A stretch of 64,000 bases of DNA from an uncultured bacterium (GCA_948964545.1 CAREDV010000002.1:27884-91883), one strand, 5' to 3'. Positions 43,651-53,791 are shown, counted from the first letter of the stretch. The notes: a model not told the origin generated them from the letters alone. Translations and numbers: made by a program.

Positions 43651-45122
43651 ATTACGCTTCCTTCAAAAACTTTTCTTGCTTCCTCGCGGTCGTCAAAGTG
43701 AATTGTTTTGTCTTTCAATATTTGGTAATCTTCGTGACCTTTGCCTGCAATTACGACAACATCATTGTTGCTTGCAACTGTTTTCAAAAGTCCGATTGCT
43801 GTGCCCCTATCAGCTTCTACAATTACGTTTTCGGTATTGATTGATTTTAAACCAGAAATAATATCTGTTATAATAATTTGCGGGTCTTCCGAACGAGGAT
43901 TATCGCTTGTTATTACAATTTTATCAGCAAGTTTTTCTGCTATAGAGCCCATTTTGGGACGTTTTGTTGCATCTCTGTCGCCGCCGCATCCGAAAAGGCA
44001 GATTAATTTCCCGTCAGATGGTGTGATTTCTCTAGCTGATTTTAAAACATTTTCCAAACCGTCAGGAGTATGAGCATAATCAACGATTACGAGCGGTTTT
44101 TTTACAACAGCTTCAAATCTTCCTGCAACACCTTTAACGTTTTGCAAAGCTTTTAGGGCAACTTCAATATCAATTCCCATAGCAAGTGATGCAGTGACTG
44201 CTGCAAGTACATTATAAACGCTGAACATACCGTTCATGTGAAGATTAACTCTATGTTCGCGCCCGTTTTCTGTTAATGTAAATTCTGCACCGTTAAGTGA
44301 GAAATTAATATCTTTAGCTGTTACAGAGGCATTGTTTTTAACACCATATGTATACTTTTTTACTTCTTCTGGAACAACACTTAAAAATCTTTCGGCATAA
44401 GCATCATCTGCGTTGATTACAGCAAAATCTTCTTCTTTAAGTTTTTTGAATAGCAAAGCTTTTGCCTCAAAATAATTGTCCATTGTAATATGATAATCAA
44501 GATGGTCTTGTGTAAGGTTAGTTAAAACAGCACCGTTAAAACGGCAGCCGCCGACACGATTTTGTTCAAGAGCGTGAGAACTGACTTCCATTACAACATT
44601 GTCGATTTTTTCAACATCTTTAATCATTCTCAGTGTTGCCTGAAGCTCAGGAGCTTGGGGAGTTGTATGTTTTGCATCTCTGTATTCGCCATTAGAACTT
44701 AATTTGTATCCTAATGTTCCAATAAGTGCGCATTTTTGTTCGTTTTCTTCAAAGATTTTTTGGATTAGATGAGTAACGGTTGTCTTTCCGTTAGTGCCTG
44801 TAATACCTATGAGATTAATTCCTTTTGACGGGCTTGAATAGAATCTGTCTGCAATATCAGCGATTTTTCTGCGTGTGGATGAAACAATTACTTGAGGGAT
44901 TTTTGTATCCTCAACTGGTCTTTCTGCTAAAAGTGCGTTTGCTCCGTTTTCAATAGCCATTTTTGCAAATTCATGTCCGTCAGTATGTTCGCCGACTAAA
45001 CAAACGAATATGTCGCCTTTTTTTGTTGTTTTGGAATTGTATGAAATTCCTGTTATATCTATATTTTTAAAATTTATAAGGTCTTTGTAATCTAAATATT
45101 CAATTAGTTCGTCTAGTTTCAT
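43647..45122 (-). CDS. murE: UDP-MurNAc-tripeptide synthetase, meso-DAP type
   Basis: A 491-residue Mur ligase adding the third peptidoglycan residue. P-loop GITGTNGKTTVTHLI near residue 108, DGHEFAKMAI, VVDYAHTPDGLENVL and the amino-acid specificity motif SDNPRSEDP, the DNPR variant that selects meso-diaminopimelate. Complete and of normal length. It abuts ftsI directly and overlaps nagA by four bases, part of a dcw-like operon. Confidence 0.95.
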   Translation of the reverse strand: MKLDELIEYLDYKDLINFKNIDITGISYNSKTTKKGDIFVCLVGEHTDGHEFAKMAIENGANALLAERPVEDTKIPQVIVSSTRRKIADIADRFYSSPSKGINLIGITGTNGKTTVTHLIQKIFEENEQKCALIGTLGYKLSSNGEYRDAKHTTPQAPELQATLRMIKDVEKIDNVVMEVSSHALEQNRVGGCRFNGAVLTNLTQDHLDYHITMDNYFEAKALLFKKLKEEDFAVINADDAYAERFLSVVPEEVKKYTYGVKNNASVTAKDINFSLNGAEFTLTENGREHRVNLHMNGMFSVYNVLAAVTASLAMGIDIEVALKALQNVKGVAGRFEAVVKKPLVIVDYAHTPDGLENVLKSAREITPSDGKLICLFGCGGDRDATKRPKMGSIAEKLADKIVITSDNPRSEDPQIIITDIISGLKSINTENVIVEADRGTAIGLLKTVASNNDVVVIAGKGHEDYQILKDKTIHFDDREEARKVFEGSVI

Positions 45123-46874
45123 TTATTGTTTCTCCTTAGTAGTAATTTTGTCAGGTTTTAAATTCATAATCCTTGCCACTTGTGTTGCAACTTCCTTGAA
45201 TACAGGAGCAGCAACTGTACTTCCCCAAATTGCGCCCTCTTTCGGGCTATCCACAATTACGTAAATCAATACCTGAGGATCAGATGCAGGCAGGTAGCCG
45301 ATTGATGATGTATACAAATATGATGAGTAGCCAGGGCCGTTTTTGTTAGGTTTTCTTGAAGTTCCTGTTTTTTCAGCAATTTTATACCTGTCCATTTTTA
45401 CTTCTGATTTGCTGTTTTCAATACTTGCAACAAGAAGTCTTGTTACAGCTTGTGCAGTTTCTGGTTTTATTACTTGGGTGTAATGTATTTTATTATCATA
45501 TTCTTCCTGAGAATATTTAATGATATGTGGAGTAACCCTAACACCGTTGTTTGCGATAGCCTGAACAGCCGAAATCATCTGCATTGCAGTAACGGATGTT
45601 CCGTAACCATATGCCATTGTGGCATGAATACCTTGATCCCAGTGTGCCCAGTATGGGAGTAAGCCGCTAGATTCTCCTGGCAAATCTATTCCAGTTTTGT
45701 TTCCGTAACCGAATTTTTTGAGAACTCCATAAAATTCCATAGGAGACATCATTTTGGCAACATTGATAGAGCCAATGTTACTTGAATGTTCGAATAGATA
45801 TTCAAGCGTAATCATACCAGGGTGCGGGTGAATATGGTAATCATGGTTTTTAATTTCCCATTTCCCAATTTTCATTTTACCTGTATCAAGAACTTTTGAG
45901 TGTTCATTTATTTTACCCAAATCCATAGCAGAGGCTACAGTAATGGTTTTAAAAGTTGAACCTGGCGGGAAAACGTCTGTTAATGTCCAGTTTTTCAACT
46001 GTGTTTGGGTTGCTTTTTTATAATTATTCGGGTCAAAAGTAGGATAGACAGCGTACGCTAATATTTCACCGTTTTTAGGATTCATAACAATTACAGAGCC
46101 GCCGTCTGCTCTTGTTTCATTAACTTTTTTCTCGATTTCTTTTTCACAAATATGCTGAATTGCTGCATCAATAGTTAAAGTTACGTTTTCACCCTTAGGA
46201 TTCATAGTCGTTGCAACAGGGTCAGTTGTAAAGTCATAGATAATTTTACCGTCACGAGTTTTTTGAAACTTAACAGTATTAATAACATGTTCAAGTCTAT
46301 CTTTTGCTGTATATTCAATTCCATTTGCAATATCTGCATCAAAGTTATAATACCCTAAAACATGTGCTGCAAGAGTCCCTTGAGGATATTCGCGTGTGTT
46401 TTTCTTCCCTAAGCTTATTTCTCTCAAATGAAGTTTTGAAATCTCTTTTGCTGCACTTCTATCTATATCTTTTTTTAAAGTAATTACAGGGCCAGGTTTT
46501 TTGAGTTTTTGCAGTAATTGGTTTTTAGGCATTTTTAAAATCGGAGAAAGTATTTTAGCAAGTTCTTCTGGTGTATGGTCATAATCTGCAGGGTGTGCGT
46601 ACACATCAGAATAGACCTTGTCTGTTGCAAGTTTTATACCGTTTCTGTCATAAATATCACCGCGCATTGAAAAAATTCTGCCTACTCGCTGGCTTCTTGC
46701 TTTTGCTCTGTATTTTTTGAGATCAATAACTTGAATAAAAAATAAATATATTATCAGTAGAACCATAAATCCAGCAAAAAGTATTGTCAAAGTACTGATT
46801 GTTTTATCTAAAGTTCTGCTTCTTTTTTCCAGTTCATTTTCCGATTTATTTTTTAATCTTTCCCTCAAATTCAA
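45123..46874 (-). CDS. ftsI: Division penicillin-binding protein FtsI
   Basis: A 583-residue class B PBP. One N-terminal membrane helix (ILFAGFMVLLIIYLFFIQ), a dimerisation domain with MRGDIYDRNGIKLA, and the transpeptidase domain with SxxK (PPGSTFK), SxN (EHSSNIGS) and KTG (AEKTGTSRK). It is the septal transpeptidase in the ftsI-murE order. Zero bases to murE. The ribosome binding site GAGGGA precedes the ATG. Confidence 0.93.
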   Translation of the reverse strand: MNLRERLKNKSENELEKRSRTLDKTISTLTILFAGFMVLLIIYLFFIQVIDLKKYRAKARSQRVGRIFSMRGDIYDRNGIKLATDKVYSDVYAHPADYDHTPEELAKILSPILKMPKNQLLQKLKKPGPVITLKKDIDRSAAKEISKLHLREISLGKKNTREYPQGTLAAHVLGYYNFDADIANGIEYTAKDRLEHVINTVKFQKTRDGKIIYDFTTDPVATTMNPKGENVTLTIDAAIQHICEKEIEKKVNETRADGGSVIVMNPKNGEILAYAVYPTFDPNNYKKATQTQLKNWTLTDVFPPGSTFKTITVASAMDLGKINEHSKVLDTGKMKIGKWEIKNHDYHIHPHPGMITLEYLFEHSSNIGSINVAKMMSPMEFYGVLKKFGYGNKTGIDLPGESSGLLPYWAHWDQGIHATMAYGYGTSVTAMQMISAVQAIANNGVRVTPHIIKYSQEEYDNKIHYTQVIKPETAQAVTRLLVASIENSKSEVKMDRYKIAEKTGTSRKPNKNGPGYSSYLYTSSIGYLPASDPQVLIYVIVDSPKEGAIWGSTVAAPVFKEVATQVARIMNLKPDKITTKEKQ

Positions 46875-46940
46875 TCCCTCTTTTATAAATATTTTAGCAC
46901 AAGGAAGGTGAAAAGAATTAAATATTAAAGATTTTTAAGA

Positions 46941-49900
46941 TTAATCTACAGAGAAGATTTCTCGTATGTCATCCATTGTAAGTGATTTCACAATATTTCT
47001 GTCGACTGAAATTACGCTGTCAACAAGATTTCTTTTAACAGTTTTAAGTTTCTGTATTTTTTCTTCAACGGTATTTTTTGTAATAAGTCTGTATACAAAT
47101 ACTTTTTTAGTCTGCCCTATACGATAAGCACGGTCAGTCGCCTGATCTTCAACAGCAGGATTCCACCAAGGGTCGTAATGGATTACATAATCAGCTCCAG
47201 TGAGGTTCAAGCCAGTTCCTCCTGCTTTCAAACTAATTAAGAAAATTGGAATTGACGGAGTTGAATTAAAACGTTCAACTGCGCCCTGTCTGTCTTTTGT
47301 CTTACCTGTCAAATATTCGTAAGGAATGCCCTCACGTTCTAACCAGCCTTTAATTAAATCCAGCATATCTACAAACTGGCTGAACAACAGAATTCTATGT
47401 CCCTCGCCAATAATTTCTTCAAGCATTGTTTTAAGTTTTTCAAATTTGCCTGATTTCATTATATTTTTAACGTTTTCTTTGTCATAAAGCCGCGGGTGAC
47501 AGCAGATTTGACGCAATCTTAATAATGCCGAGAAAATAGACAATCTGCTTTTTTCAAGACCGTTTTGTTCAATAGATTTAAACAATTCTTCCTTAGTGCT
47601 GTCCAGAACTTGCAGATAAAAATCTCTCTGCTCGTCTGTAAGTTCGCAGTATGCAATGTTTTCAACCTTATCAGGCAAATCTTTTGCAACATCGCGTTTC
47701 ATACGGCGAAGGATAAACGGATAAATTTGTAATTTCAAACGTTTTTCAACAGTTTTGTCCTGACGTTCCATAATCGGGTTAACATAACGTGAGTTAAAAT
47801 CGGCAACGCTGAACAAAAATCCAGGCATAAGAAAATCAAATACTGACCAGAGTTCTTCAAGTTTGTTTTCAATCGGTGTGCCTGATAATGCCAGTTTGTG
47901 TGATGCCTGCAATTTTTTTACAGCTTGTGCGGTTTGCGACATTGCGTTTTTAATATTCTGCGATTCATCTAAGATTACATATCTGAAATTGTATTCTTTA
48001 AGTTTTGCAATATCACGGCGGACAAGTGCATAGCTAGTGATTACAACATCATGATTTGGAATTTCTTTAAAGAACTGTTTTCGTTCAACTCCTGAAAGTT
48101 TCATACAGCTTAATGTCGGTGCAAATTTCTGAATTTCTGATTCCCAGTTAAATACAACTGTTGTCGGACAAATTACAAGTGTCGGCATAGGGCCGTCTTC
48201 TTCTTTAGCTTTTTGAATAACAGCAAGTGCCTGTAAGGTTTTACCAAGCCCCATATCGTCAGCCAGAATGCCGTTAAGGCCGTATTTATACATAAACCAC
48301 AGCCATCCAAAACCCTTTGTCTGATATTCGCGGAATTCTGCATTAATGCCTTCAGGAAGTGTCAAATCTTCTGATGTTGAGAATGTTGACATTTGTTTCC
48401 AGAAATTTTCAAATTCTTCACTCAATATAAGTTCAACATTAAGGTTTTTAAGTTCGTTAATTAGACCTGCGCGGTATGTTTTAACTATATATTTATTATC
48501 ATTATTTCTATAAACATCAAATGAGTTAAACGCACGCATAATAGCATAAATGTCTTGAGCAGGATATTCAACAAATCCCAAACTTCTGATTCTGCTATAT
48601 TTTTCACCGCTTTGGATTGTGTCATAAACTTCGTCGAACTCAATAATTTCTTCCCCTGCCTGTCCATATAAGAAGATTTCAAAACTATCCTGTGAGTCTT
48701 CTGAGAAGCCAATTTTTGCACAAAGTTTGAAAGGATTATCCATAAGTTTAAAAAAGTTCATATCGTCTTTTTCAACAAACTTCCAGCCGTCGCCTGCCTG
48801 ATTAATATAATAATTGTAAAAATCAATTGCATTTTCTTTTTCTAGTGCAAGGTTGTTTGTCTGCATAGGAACAAATTTGCATGCAAGAAGCATTGCGTAT
48901 GCTTCTTGTTCATGTTTTGGATTTCTTTTAATCCAGTAAACTAAATCTTCACCCGATTTTTTGATAGTTATATATGGAGCTTTTTCCGCAGTAGATTTTG
49001 AATATGGAACAATTACTCCGTCATAGTCAAATTCAAGAGATGCTTTTAAAGATTGATCGTAATCAATTCCTAATGTCACAACATTTAATGGCGGACGTTC
49101 AGTTAGCATAAGCTGGCTGATATTATCAGCAATTTCAACATCCATTATCTCTTGAAGTTTCGGTAGTTCTTCATAAATAAATTTTCCGCCGTCAGCATCT
49201 TTCAAATCAGTAAATGAAGATTTTAGAATATTTTGAGGCAATGAATTCATTGCGATATTTGTCGGGAAAATTAAATTTTTATATCTGCCCCATTTTAGGT
49301 GACGTGAAAAATATCTTACTTCTTCTAAAGGATAAACATCATTTTTATCAGGTCTTTTCCATTCAAGTGACAATAGTATTGTTCCTTGTGCGCCTGTATT
49401 AACGTTTAATACAAGTTTCCATTCTTCATTGGTAAATTTTAAGCGTTCTTTTGTTTTTTCATCCAAAACCTCATCTGCTTTAGAAAGAAGTGTGAAAAGC
49501 GGGCCGAATTTTGTAATTGGAATATCATACCAGCCTGCTTTTTTGTCCTGTCTGGAAACAGTCAAAAGCTGTTGGAATATTGCAACTTCAACTTTTTGAG
49601 AGTTATTAAGTTCAAAAGTCTTGTCTAGCTTTTGCGCTTCAATTAAAGCTCTCAATATAGGTTCAATTTGTCTTACAACCTTGCCTGTTTCTCTTGAACG
49701 AACCAGTATGGAGAAAAAGTTTGCTTTACGTTTTGAATTAAAATGGAAAATATAATTACCTAAAGGAGTGTCGGTTAAAGCTGTATTTTCGTCAGGAAAG
49801 TCAAATTCCATGCCGAACTTTGTTTCAAGCCAATCCTCATAAGCATGCTCATCAATTGCTTTAAGAGCAACAGCAACCGCATGTTTGCACCATTCTTCTT

Positions 49901-50126
49901 TTAACGGGCAATTGCAGCGTGCTTCAACTTTATTTTTCTTAAATATAAGGTCAGTATTATAGTGGTCTTGGAAGTTACCCTTAACTTTCCCCATATAAAA
50001 ATTTTTCTCAGGATAAGTATCGAACACCATATCTTTCAAATGGTATTCATATCCTCTGCGCCAGCTTCCCGCACCTGCATTTTCTTTTATAAATTTGTAA
50101 TTAAATTCCTGCTGTTTAGCACTCAT
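46941..50126 (-). CDS. SWIM zinc-finger SNF2/RapA-like helicase
   Basis: A 1061-residue protein. N-terminal SWIM-type zinc finger (CNCPLKEEWCKHAVAVAL, about residues 70-87), a family-specific middle, a SNF2 ATPase from about residue 610 (DDMGLGKTLQALAVI Walker A; DESQNIKNAMSQTAQ, with DESQ replacing DEAH) and a helicase C domain (LFSQFVDMLDLIKGWLE; YDPWWNPAVEDQATDRAYRIGQ) with the terminal RIGQ motif. Such HepA-like ATPases remodel nucleic-acid complexes. Its role is unclear. No DNA-restriction partners adjoin it, so a defence system is unlikely. Confidence 0.9.
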   Translation of the reverse strand: MSAKQQEFNYKFIKENAGAGSWRRGYEYHLKDMVFDTYPEKNFYMGKVKGNFQDHYNTDLIFKKNKVEARCNCPLKEEWCKHAVAVALKAIDEHAYEDWLETKFGMEFDFPDENTALTDTPLGNYIFHFNSKRKANFFSILVRSRETGKVVRQIEPILRALIEAQKLDKTFELNNSQKVEVAIFQQLLTVSRQDKKAGWYDIPITKFGPLFTLLSKADEVLDEKTKERLKFTNEEWKLVLNVNTGAQGTILLSLEWKRPDKNDVYPLEEVRYFSRHLKWGRYKNLIFPTNIAMNSLPQNILKSSFTDLKDADGGKFIYEELPKLQEIMDVEIADNISQLMLTERPPLNVVTLGIDYDQSLKASLEFDYDGVIVPYSKSTAEKAPYITIKKSGEDLVYWIKRNPKHEQEAYAMLLACKFVPMQTNNLALEKENAIDFYNYYINQAGDGWKFVEKDDMNFFKLMDNPFKLCAKIGFSEDSQDSFEIFLYGQAGEEIIEFDEVYDTIQSGEKYSRIRSLGFVEYPAQDIYAIMRAFNSFDVYRNNDNKYIVKTYRAGLINELKNLNVELILSEEFENFWKQMSTFSTSEDLTLPEGINAEFREYQTKGFGWLWFMYKYGLNGILADDMGLGKTLQALAVIQKAKEEDGPMPTLVICPTTVVFNWESEIQKFAPTLSCMKLSGVERKQFFKEIPNHDVVITSYALVRRDIAKLKEYNFRYVILDESQNIKNAMSQTAQAVKKLQASHKLALSGTPIENKLEELWSVFDFLMPGFLFSVADFNSRYVNPIMERQDKTVEKRLKLQIYPFILRRMKRDVAKDLPDKVENIAYCELTDEQRDFYLQVLDSTKEELFKSIEQNGLEKSRLSIFSALLRLRQICCHPRLYDKENVKNIMKSGKFEKLKTMLEEIIGEGHRILLFSQFVDMLDLIKGWLEREGIPYEYLTGKTKDRQGAVERFNSTPSIPIFLISLKAGGTGLNLTGADYVIHYDPWWNPAVEDQATDRAYRIGQTKKVFVYRLITKNTVEEKIQKLKTVKRNLVDSVISVDRNIVKSLTMDDIREIFSVD

Positions 50127-50235
50127 TAATGAGTATCTCTTTCTTTCCCTAAGGGTTTAATTTTTGGATATAGAAGAATCTATAAGCCCTTACAACACTC
50201 ACATTATTACATGAATAACAAAAAAAGGCAATAGG

Positions 50236-50697
50236 TTAACCTAAGAAATAATTATGATAGCAATATGCAAATAATATGCCGAAAATAGCTCCCATAATAA
50301 CTTCCATTGGTGTATGACCTAAAAGTTCTTTAAGCTTGCCGCCTATAGCCTGAACATCATGATTATAAAAATCGTCCATCATTTTATTCAAGCACGCAGC
50401 AGTTTTTCCTGCAGCACGTCTGACGCCAGCAGCATCATACATTGTAACCAAAGAATACCCGATTGCAATTGCAAACATTACTGATGAAAAACCTTCAATA
50501 ATTCCAACTGCTGTAGAAACAGCCATTACTCCTGCTGAATGTGAACTTGGCATTCCGCCTGTAGTTGTGAAAATTTTAAAATTAATTTTTCTTGAACGGA
50601 TTGTAAAGATAATAAATTTTAAAACTTGTGCAAAAAATGCTGATAAAATGCCAGCTGAAATGACTTCATAACCTGTGTTTTTAATAATTGATAACAT
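50236..50697 (-). CDS. Divergent PAP2 family membrane protein (YuiD-like)
   Basis: A 153-residue membrane protein with GGMPSSHSAGVMAVSTAVG in the acid phosphatase-like position (about residues 47-65), VTMYDAAGVRRAAG and a C-terminal LGHTPMEVIMGAIFGILF helix, matching the divergent PAP2 (YuiD) family. It may act on lipid phosphates such as undecaprenyl pyrophosphate. This is inferred from family and the neighbouring prenyl synthase. 52 bases before the prenyl synthase stop in the same direction. Confidence 0.85.
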   Translation of the reverse strand: MLSIIKNTGYEVISAGILSAFFAQVLKFIIFTIRSRKINFKIFTTTGGMPSSHSAGVMAVSTAVGIIEGFSSVMFAIAIGYSLVTMYDAAGVRRAAGKTAACLNKMMDDFYNHDVQAIGGKLKELLGHTPMEVIMGAIFGILFAYCYHNYFLG

Positions 50698-50749
50698 CTA
50701 ATTCCTCTTTTTGTTTAATATATCATAACAATTTACTTTTGGCAAAATG

Positions 50750-51622
50750 TTACGAAATTCTGATTTTGTTTAATATTTGTTCGAAAATTTCCGATTGCAG
50801 ATTGTTGCGTTTTAAAATATCAAAACATTTATCTAAAAGTTCATTCAAATCTTTTTTAGATTTTTCAAGTCCATAAAGATTTACATAAGTTAATTTTTCG
50901 GCTTCTTTATCTTTGCCAAGTGTCTTGCCCATTTGTTCAAAAGTTGAAGTTACATCTAAAATATCATCTGCGATTTGAAATGCAACTCCCATAGTTTGTC
51001 CGAATTCAGTTATTTCTTTAAGCTGTTCATCTGCTGCATCAGCAATTATTGCACCTGTTCTCAATGCAAGTTTGAATAAGTCTGCAGTTTTATGAGTGTG
51101 TATATAATTCAAAATTTCAGGAAGTTGTTCGTCCTCCTGTGTTACTTCAAATTTTTCACTTTCAATGTCAACTACTTGCCCAGCTATAACTCCGTATGCA
51201 CCTGCTGCGTAAAAATATTCTTCCATAATCTTGATAAGTTTTTCTGCTCCAAGATTTTTTGAATGTTTCAGGATAATTTGCGGCGCAAAACTTAGTAAAG
51301 CATCTCCTGCAAGAACTGCATTAGCTTCTCCAAAAACCATGTGGTTAGTAAGCTTGCCGCGTCTATACATATCGTTGTCCATACAAGGTAAGTCGTCATG
51401 AATTAGAGTTTGCGCATGAAGCATTTCAATTGCGCAGGCTGTTGGGATTGCATCCTCGATTTTTCCGCCAAACATTTTACAGCTTTCCAAGCACATTACA
51501 GGACGCAGTCTTTTTCCTGGCAAAGTCACTGTGTATTTCATTGCCTTAAAAATCTTTTGCGGATGGCAAATCGGCATAAATTCATTGAGTTTTTTGTCTA
51601 TTAATTCTATATAATTATTCAT
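50750..51622 (-). CDS. ispA: Short-chain polyprenyl diphosphate synthase (IspA-like)
   Basis: A 290-residue trans-prenyl transferase. First Asp-rich motif LIHDDLPCMDNDMYRRGK, second VAFQIADDILD, with MLHAQTL and KTADLFKLALRTGA in expected places. The residues before the first motif (MLHAQT) fit farnesyl or geranylgeranyl synthases; product length cannot be read. It overlaps rsgA by eight bases. Confidence 0.88.
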   Translation of the reverse strand: MNNYIELIDKKLNEFMPICHPQKIFKAMKYTVTLPGKRLRPVMCLESCKMFGGKIEDAIPTACAIEMLHAQTLIHDDLPCMDNDMYRRGKLTNHMVFGEANAVLAGDALLSFAPQIILKHSKNLGAEKLIKIMEEYFYAAGAYGVIAGQVVDIESEKFEVTQEDEQLPEILNYIHTHKTADLFKLALRTGAIIADAADEQLKEITEFGQTMGVAFQIADDILDVTSTFEQMGKTLGKDKEAEKLTYVNLYGLEKSKKDLNELLDKCFDILKRNNLQSEIFEQILNKIRIS

Positions 51623-52607
51623 TTTCTATATCCTTGTATATTTGCTGTTTTAAAGTGTTTCTTGCACTCTGGCGTTTCTTTTCGCTTATTTTTGCAATCT
51701 GTTTATTATGAACAACTTTTTTAGAGTATTCCTGTTTTTTCCCCTCATATTTTATGCGTTCTTTATATTCTTTTGCTTCATCAATAAATGCAAGATAGCT
51801 TTCGTAGCGCGTATCATCAATTTTATCGATATTTTCCAGAACATTACATCCGTCCTCGTTAATATGCAGACAATCTGAATATTTACATTCATCTCTGAAT
51901 TTTGCAATATCTGAAAATAACAAATCAACATCAGCAGGCAAAATAAAATCAAATCTTACGTTACTGAACCCTGGTGTGTCAACGATTCTTGATGTATCGT
52001 TGATTTTTATAATTTCGCAGTGGCGTGTTGTATGAGTTCCACGCTGTGTTTTTTCACTAACCTGTTTAGTTCTTAAGTTTAAATTCGGATTTATTGCATT
52101 GATAAGACTTGATTTTCCAACGCCCGAATTCCCGCACAAAACGCTTGTTTTGCCATCAAGAAGTTTTTCAAATGCTTTAATTCCTTTATGTTCCGTTGCT
52201 GATGTGTAAACAATTCTGTAACCTAAAGTTTCATAAATATTTTTTATCTTGTTTGAAAGAAGTTTGTCCCATTTTAAATCTTCTTTATTAAAACAAAGCA
52301 CTTTAGGAATATTATAATATTCTGCAAGTGCAATATAGCGGTTTAACTGGTGCAAATCCAAATCAGGTTCTTTAAGTGCTGAAACAATAATTATCTGGTC
52401 GATGTTTGCAACACTAGGTCGTTTGATAAAATTTTTCCGCGGAATGATATTTGTTATAACTCCATCTGAAAATTCAACAAAATCTCCGACTAAGATTCGT
52501 TCACGTTGTTTTTTTAAAACCTCTCTAATCTTGCATTCAAAAGTGTTTACGCCGTCATCAACGTAATAAAAATCGGAATGAATTTTGTAAATCTGTCCTT
52601 CAGCCAT
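51615..52607 (-). CDS. rsgA: Ribosome small subunit GTPase RsgA
   Basis: A 330-residue circularly permuted GTPase helping 30S maturation. It has an N-terminal OB-like domain (residues 1-65), G4-type NKEDL, G1 GNSGVGKSSLINAI, G2 RGTHTTRH, G3 VDTPGFSNV and a zinc module (CKYSDCLHINEDGC). The order G4-G1-G3 is the RsgA hallmark. Overlaps the prenyl synthase by eight bases; 23 bases from the upstream unknown pair. Confidence 0.94.
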   Translation of the reverse strand: MAEGQIYKIHSDFYYVDDGVNTFECKIREVLKKQRERILVGDFVEFSDGVITNIIPRKNFIKRPSVANIDQIIIVSALKEPDLDLHQLNRYIALAEYYNIPKVLCFNKEDLKWDKLLSNKIKNIYETLGYRIVYTSATEHKGIKAFEKLLDGKTSVLCGNSGVGKSSLINAINPNLNLRTKQVSEKTQRGTHTTRHCEIIKINDTSRIVDTPGFSNVRFDFILPADVDLLFSDIAKFRDECKYSDCLHINEDGCNVLENIDKIDDTRYESYLAFIDEAKEYKERIKYEGKKQEYSKKVVHNKQIAKISEKKRQSARNTLKQQIYKDIENE

Positions 52608-52630
52608 AAGTAAAGTTTACAGAAAACACT

Positions 52631-53176
52631 TTATTTTTTCAACTTTATAAAATCAGGTACTTTATTTTTTGCCATCTGCATTTGCATGTATTGAGTCTGG
52701 AGCTTTGCTTTTTCTTCTGAGTCTGCTGTTTTTGCTTTTTCGTTCATTTGAGTATAAAGTTCTTTTTCAACAGCATTCCCTTTAATGTAGACATCCATGT
52801 CTTTTCCTTTTTTAAAGGCGTTAACATTTCCCTGATAATTTATTTTTGGAGCTTTAAAGAGTGTATAAAGCCCAGCAAATCCGCCGATAAATATCATTAT
52901 AAGTCCAGCCCAGATGCCGAGTCCTGTCAAGAATTTTTTGTTTGGAGAAAGCCCTTTATTTTTCTTGTTAATTTTTTCAGCTTTATTACCTAAAGTTTCG
53001 AATAAAAAGTCACCGTCCATAAGTTCAAACAGCAATCTTGCGCCCAAACCTAAACCTGCGACAAAAGTTCCCTTAACAAGCAAGGCTTTTTCACCTTTTT
53101 TTGAAATAGGGTTTGTGTCGTCTTTTTTTTGAGCTTTAAATGAATATAAGTTGTTTTGAACTGGACTTATTTTCAT
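52631..53176 (-). CDS. Unknown membrane protein, paralogue of its neighbour
   Basis: A 181-residue protein with the N-terminus MKISPVQNNLYSFKAQKK, then NPISKKGEKAL, two hydrophobic segments (FVAGLGLGARLLFEL; GLGIWAGLIMIFIGGFAGLY), and the block NAFKKGKDMDVYIKG about residue 117, then a charged helical tail. It shares this order and the VNAF(x)4-5MDV block with the gene upstream, so the two are diverged tandem paralogues. Their start and stop overlap by one base. Function unknown. The SFKA N-terminus recalls the SFKG of the GH13-like protein. Confidence 0.65.
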   Translation of the reverse strand: MKISPVQNNLYSFKAQKKDDTNPISKKGEKALLVKGTFVAGLGLGARLLFELMDGDFLFETLGNKAEKINKKNKGLSPNKKFLTGLGIWAGLIMIFIGGFAGLYTLFKAPKINYQGNVNAFKKGKDMDVYIKGNAVEKELYTQMNEKAKTADSEEKAKLQTQYMQMQMAKNKVPDFIKLKK

Positions 53177-53643
53177 TATGCTCCTTTAATCATTACGCCG
53201 TTGCCGTTGTTTGCCATTTGAACAGATGTGTAGTGGCTGATTTTCTGGTCTAAAGAAACATCTTCATCTTTAACTTCTTTGTCAACTTCTTCCATAATAT
53301 TAGATTTTAATTCTCTGTCACGGCTGAAAACGTCCATTTCTTTTTCGCGTGCAAATGCATTAACTTTTGTATTATACAATTTTGAGGGTAAAGTCAGCGC
53401 CATAGTTAACAAACCTGCTGCAGCACCGATTGCGCCGAGTTTCCAGCCTCTGCCTTTTGCTCCTTTTTCAATAAAACAGCTTCCTATGCCTGCTGCTGTT
53501 GCGCCCAATAATGCGCTTCCTCCAATTGACCCCCATATTGCAAGCCCTTTTTCTGTTTTTCTGTTAATCGGGTTTTCGTAACCATTCTTTGATGCTGTAA
53601 ACTGCGGTTTCGGGCAGCATCTGTTAATTGCTGAAATTTGCAT
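53176..53643 (-). CDS. Unknown membrane protein, paralogue of its neighbour
   Basis: A 155-residue protein starting at the ATG 53643 with GGAGTG 7 bases upstream (a GTG further out is less likely). It has MQISAINRCCPKPQFTASK, NPINRKTEKGLAI, Gly/Ala-rich membrane segments (GSIGGSALLGATAAGIGS; LGAIGAAAGLLTMAL) and NAFAREKEMDVFSRD, the same architecture as the neighbouring gene. First gene of the rsgA-ispA direction group. Function unknown. Confidence 0.65.
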   Translation of the reverse strand: MQISAINRCCPKPQFTASKNGYENPINRKTEKGLAIWGSIGGSALLGATAAGIGSCFIEKGAKGRGWKLGAIGAAAGLLTMALTLPSKLYNTKVNAFAREKEMDVFSRDRELKSNIMEEVDKEVKDEDVSLDQKISHYTSVQMANNGNGVMIKGA

Positions 53644-53791
53644 AATACACACTCCTTTTTTGTTTACATGATAACTCGTAAAGAAAAATTCTTGTTATTT
53701 TGTTATGCAATTGTAACAATTGTTTGAAGTTTGGAATTTTTGTGGTAATATCAGGATAAAATAAGATTATACTTTTAAAAAGGGGAAAAAT

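Noticed and set aside
46941..50126. SNF2 protein as part of a defence island
   Set aside because: No restriction, nuclease or defence partner genes surround it; neighbours are housekeeping.
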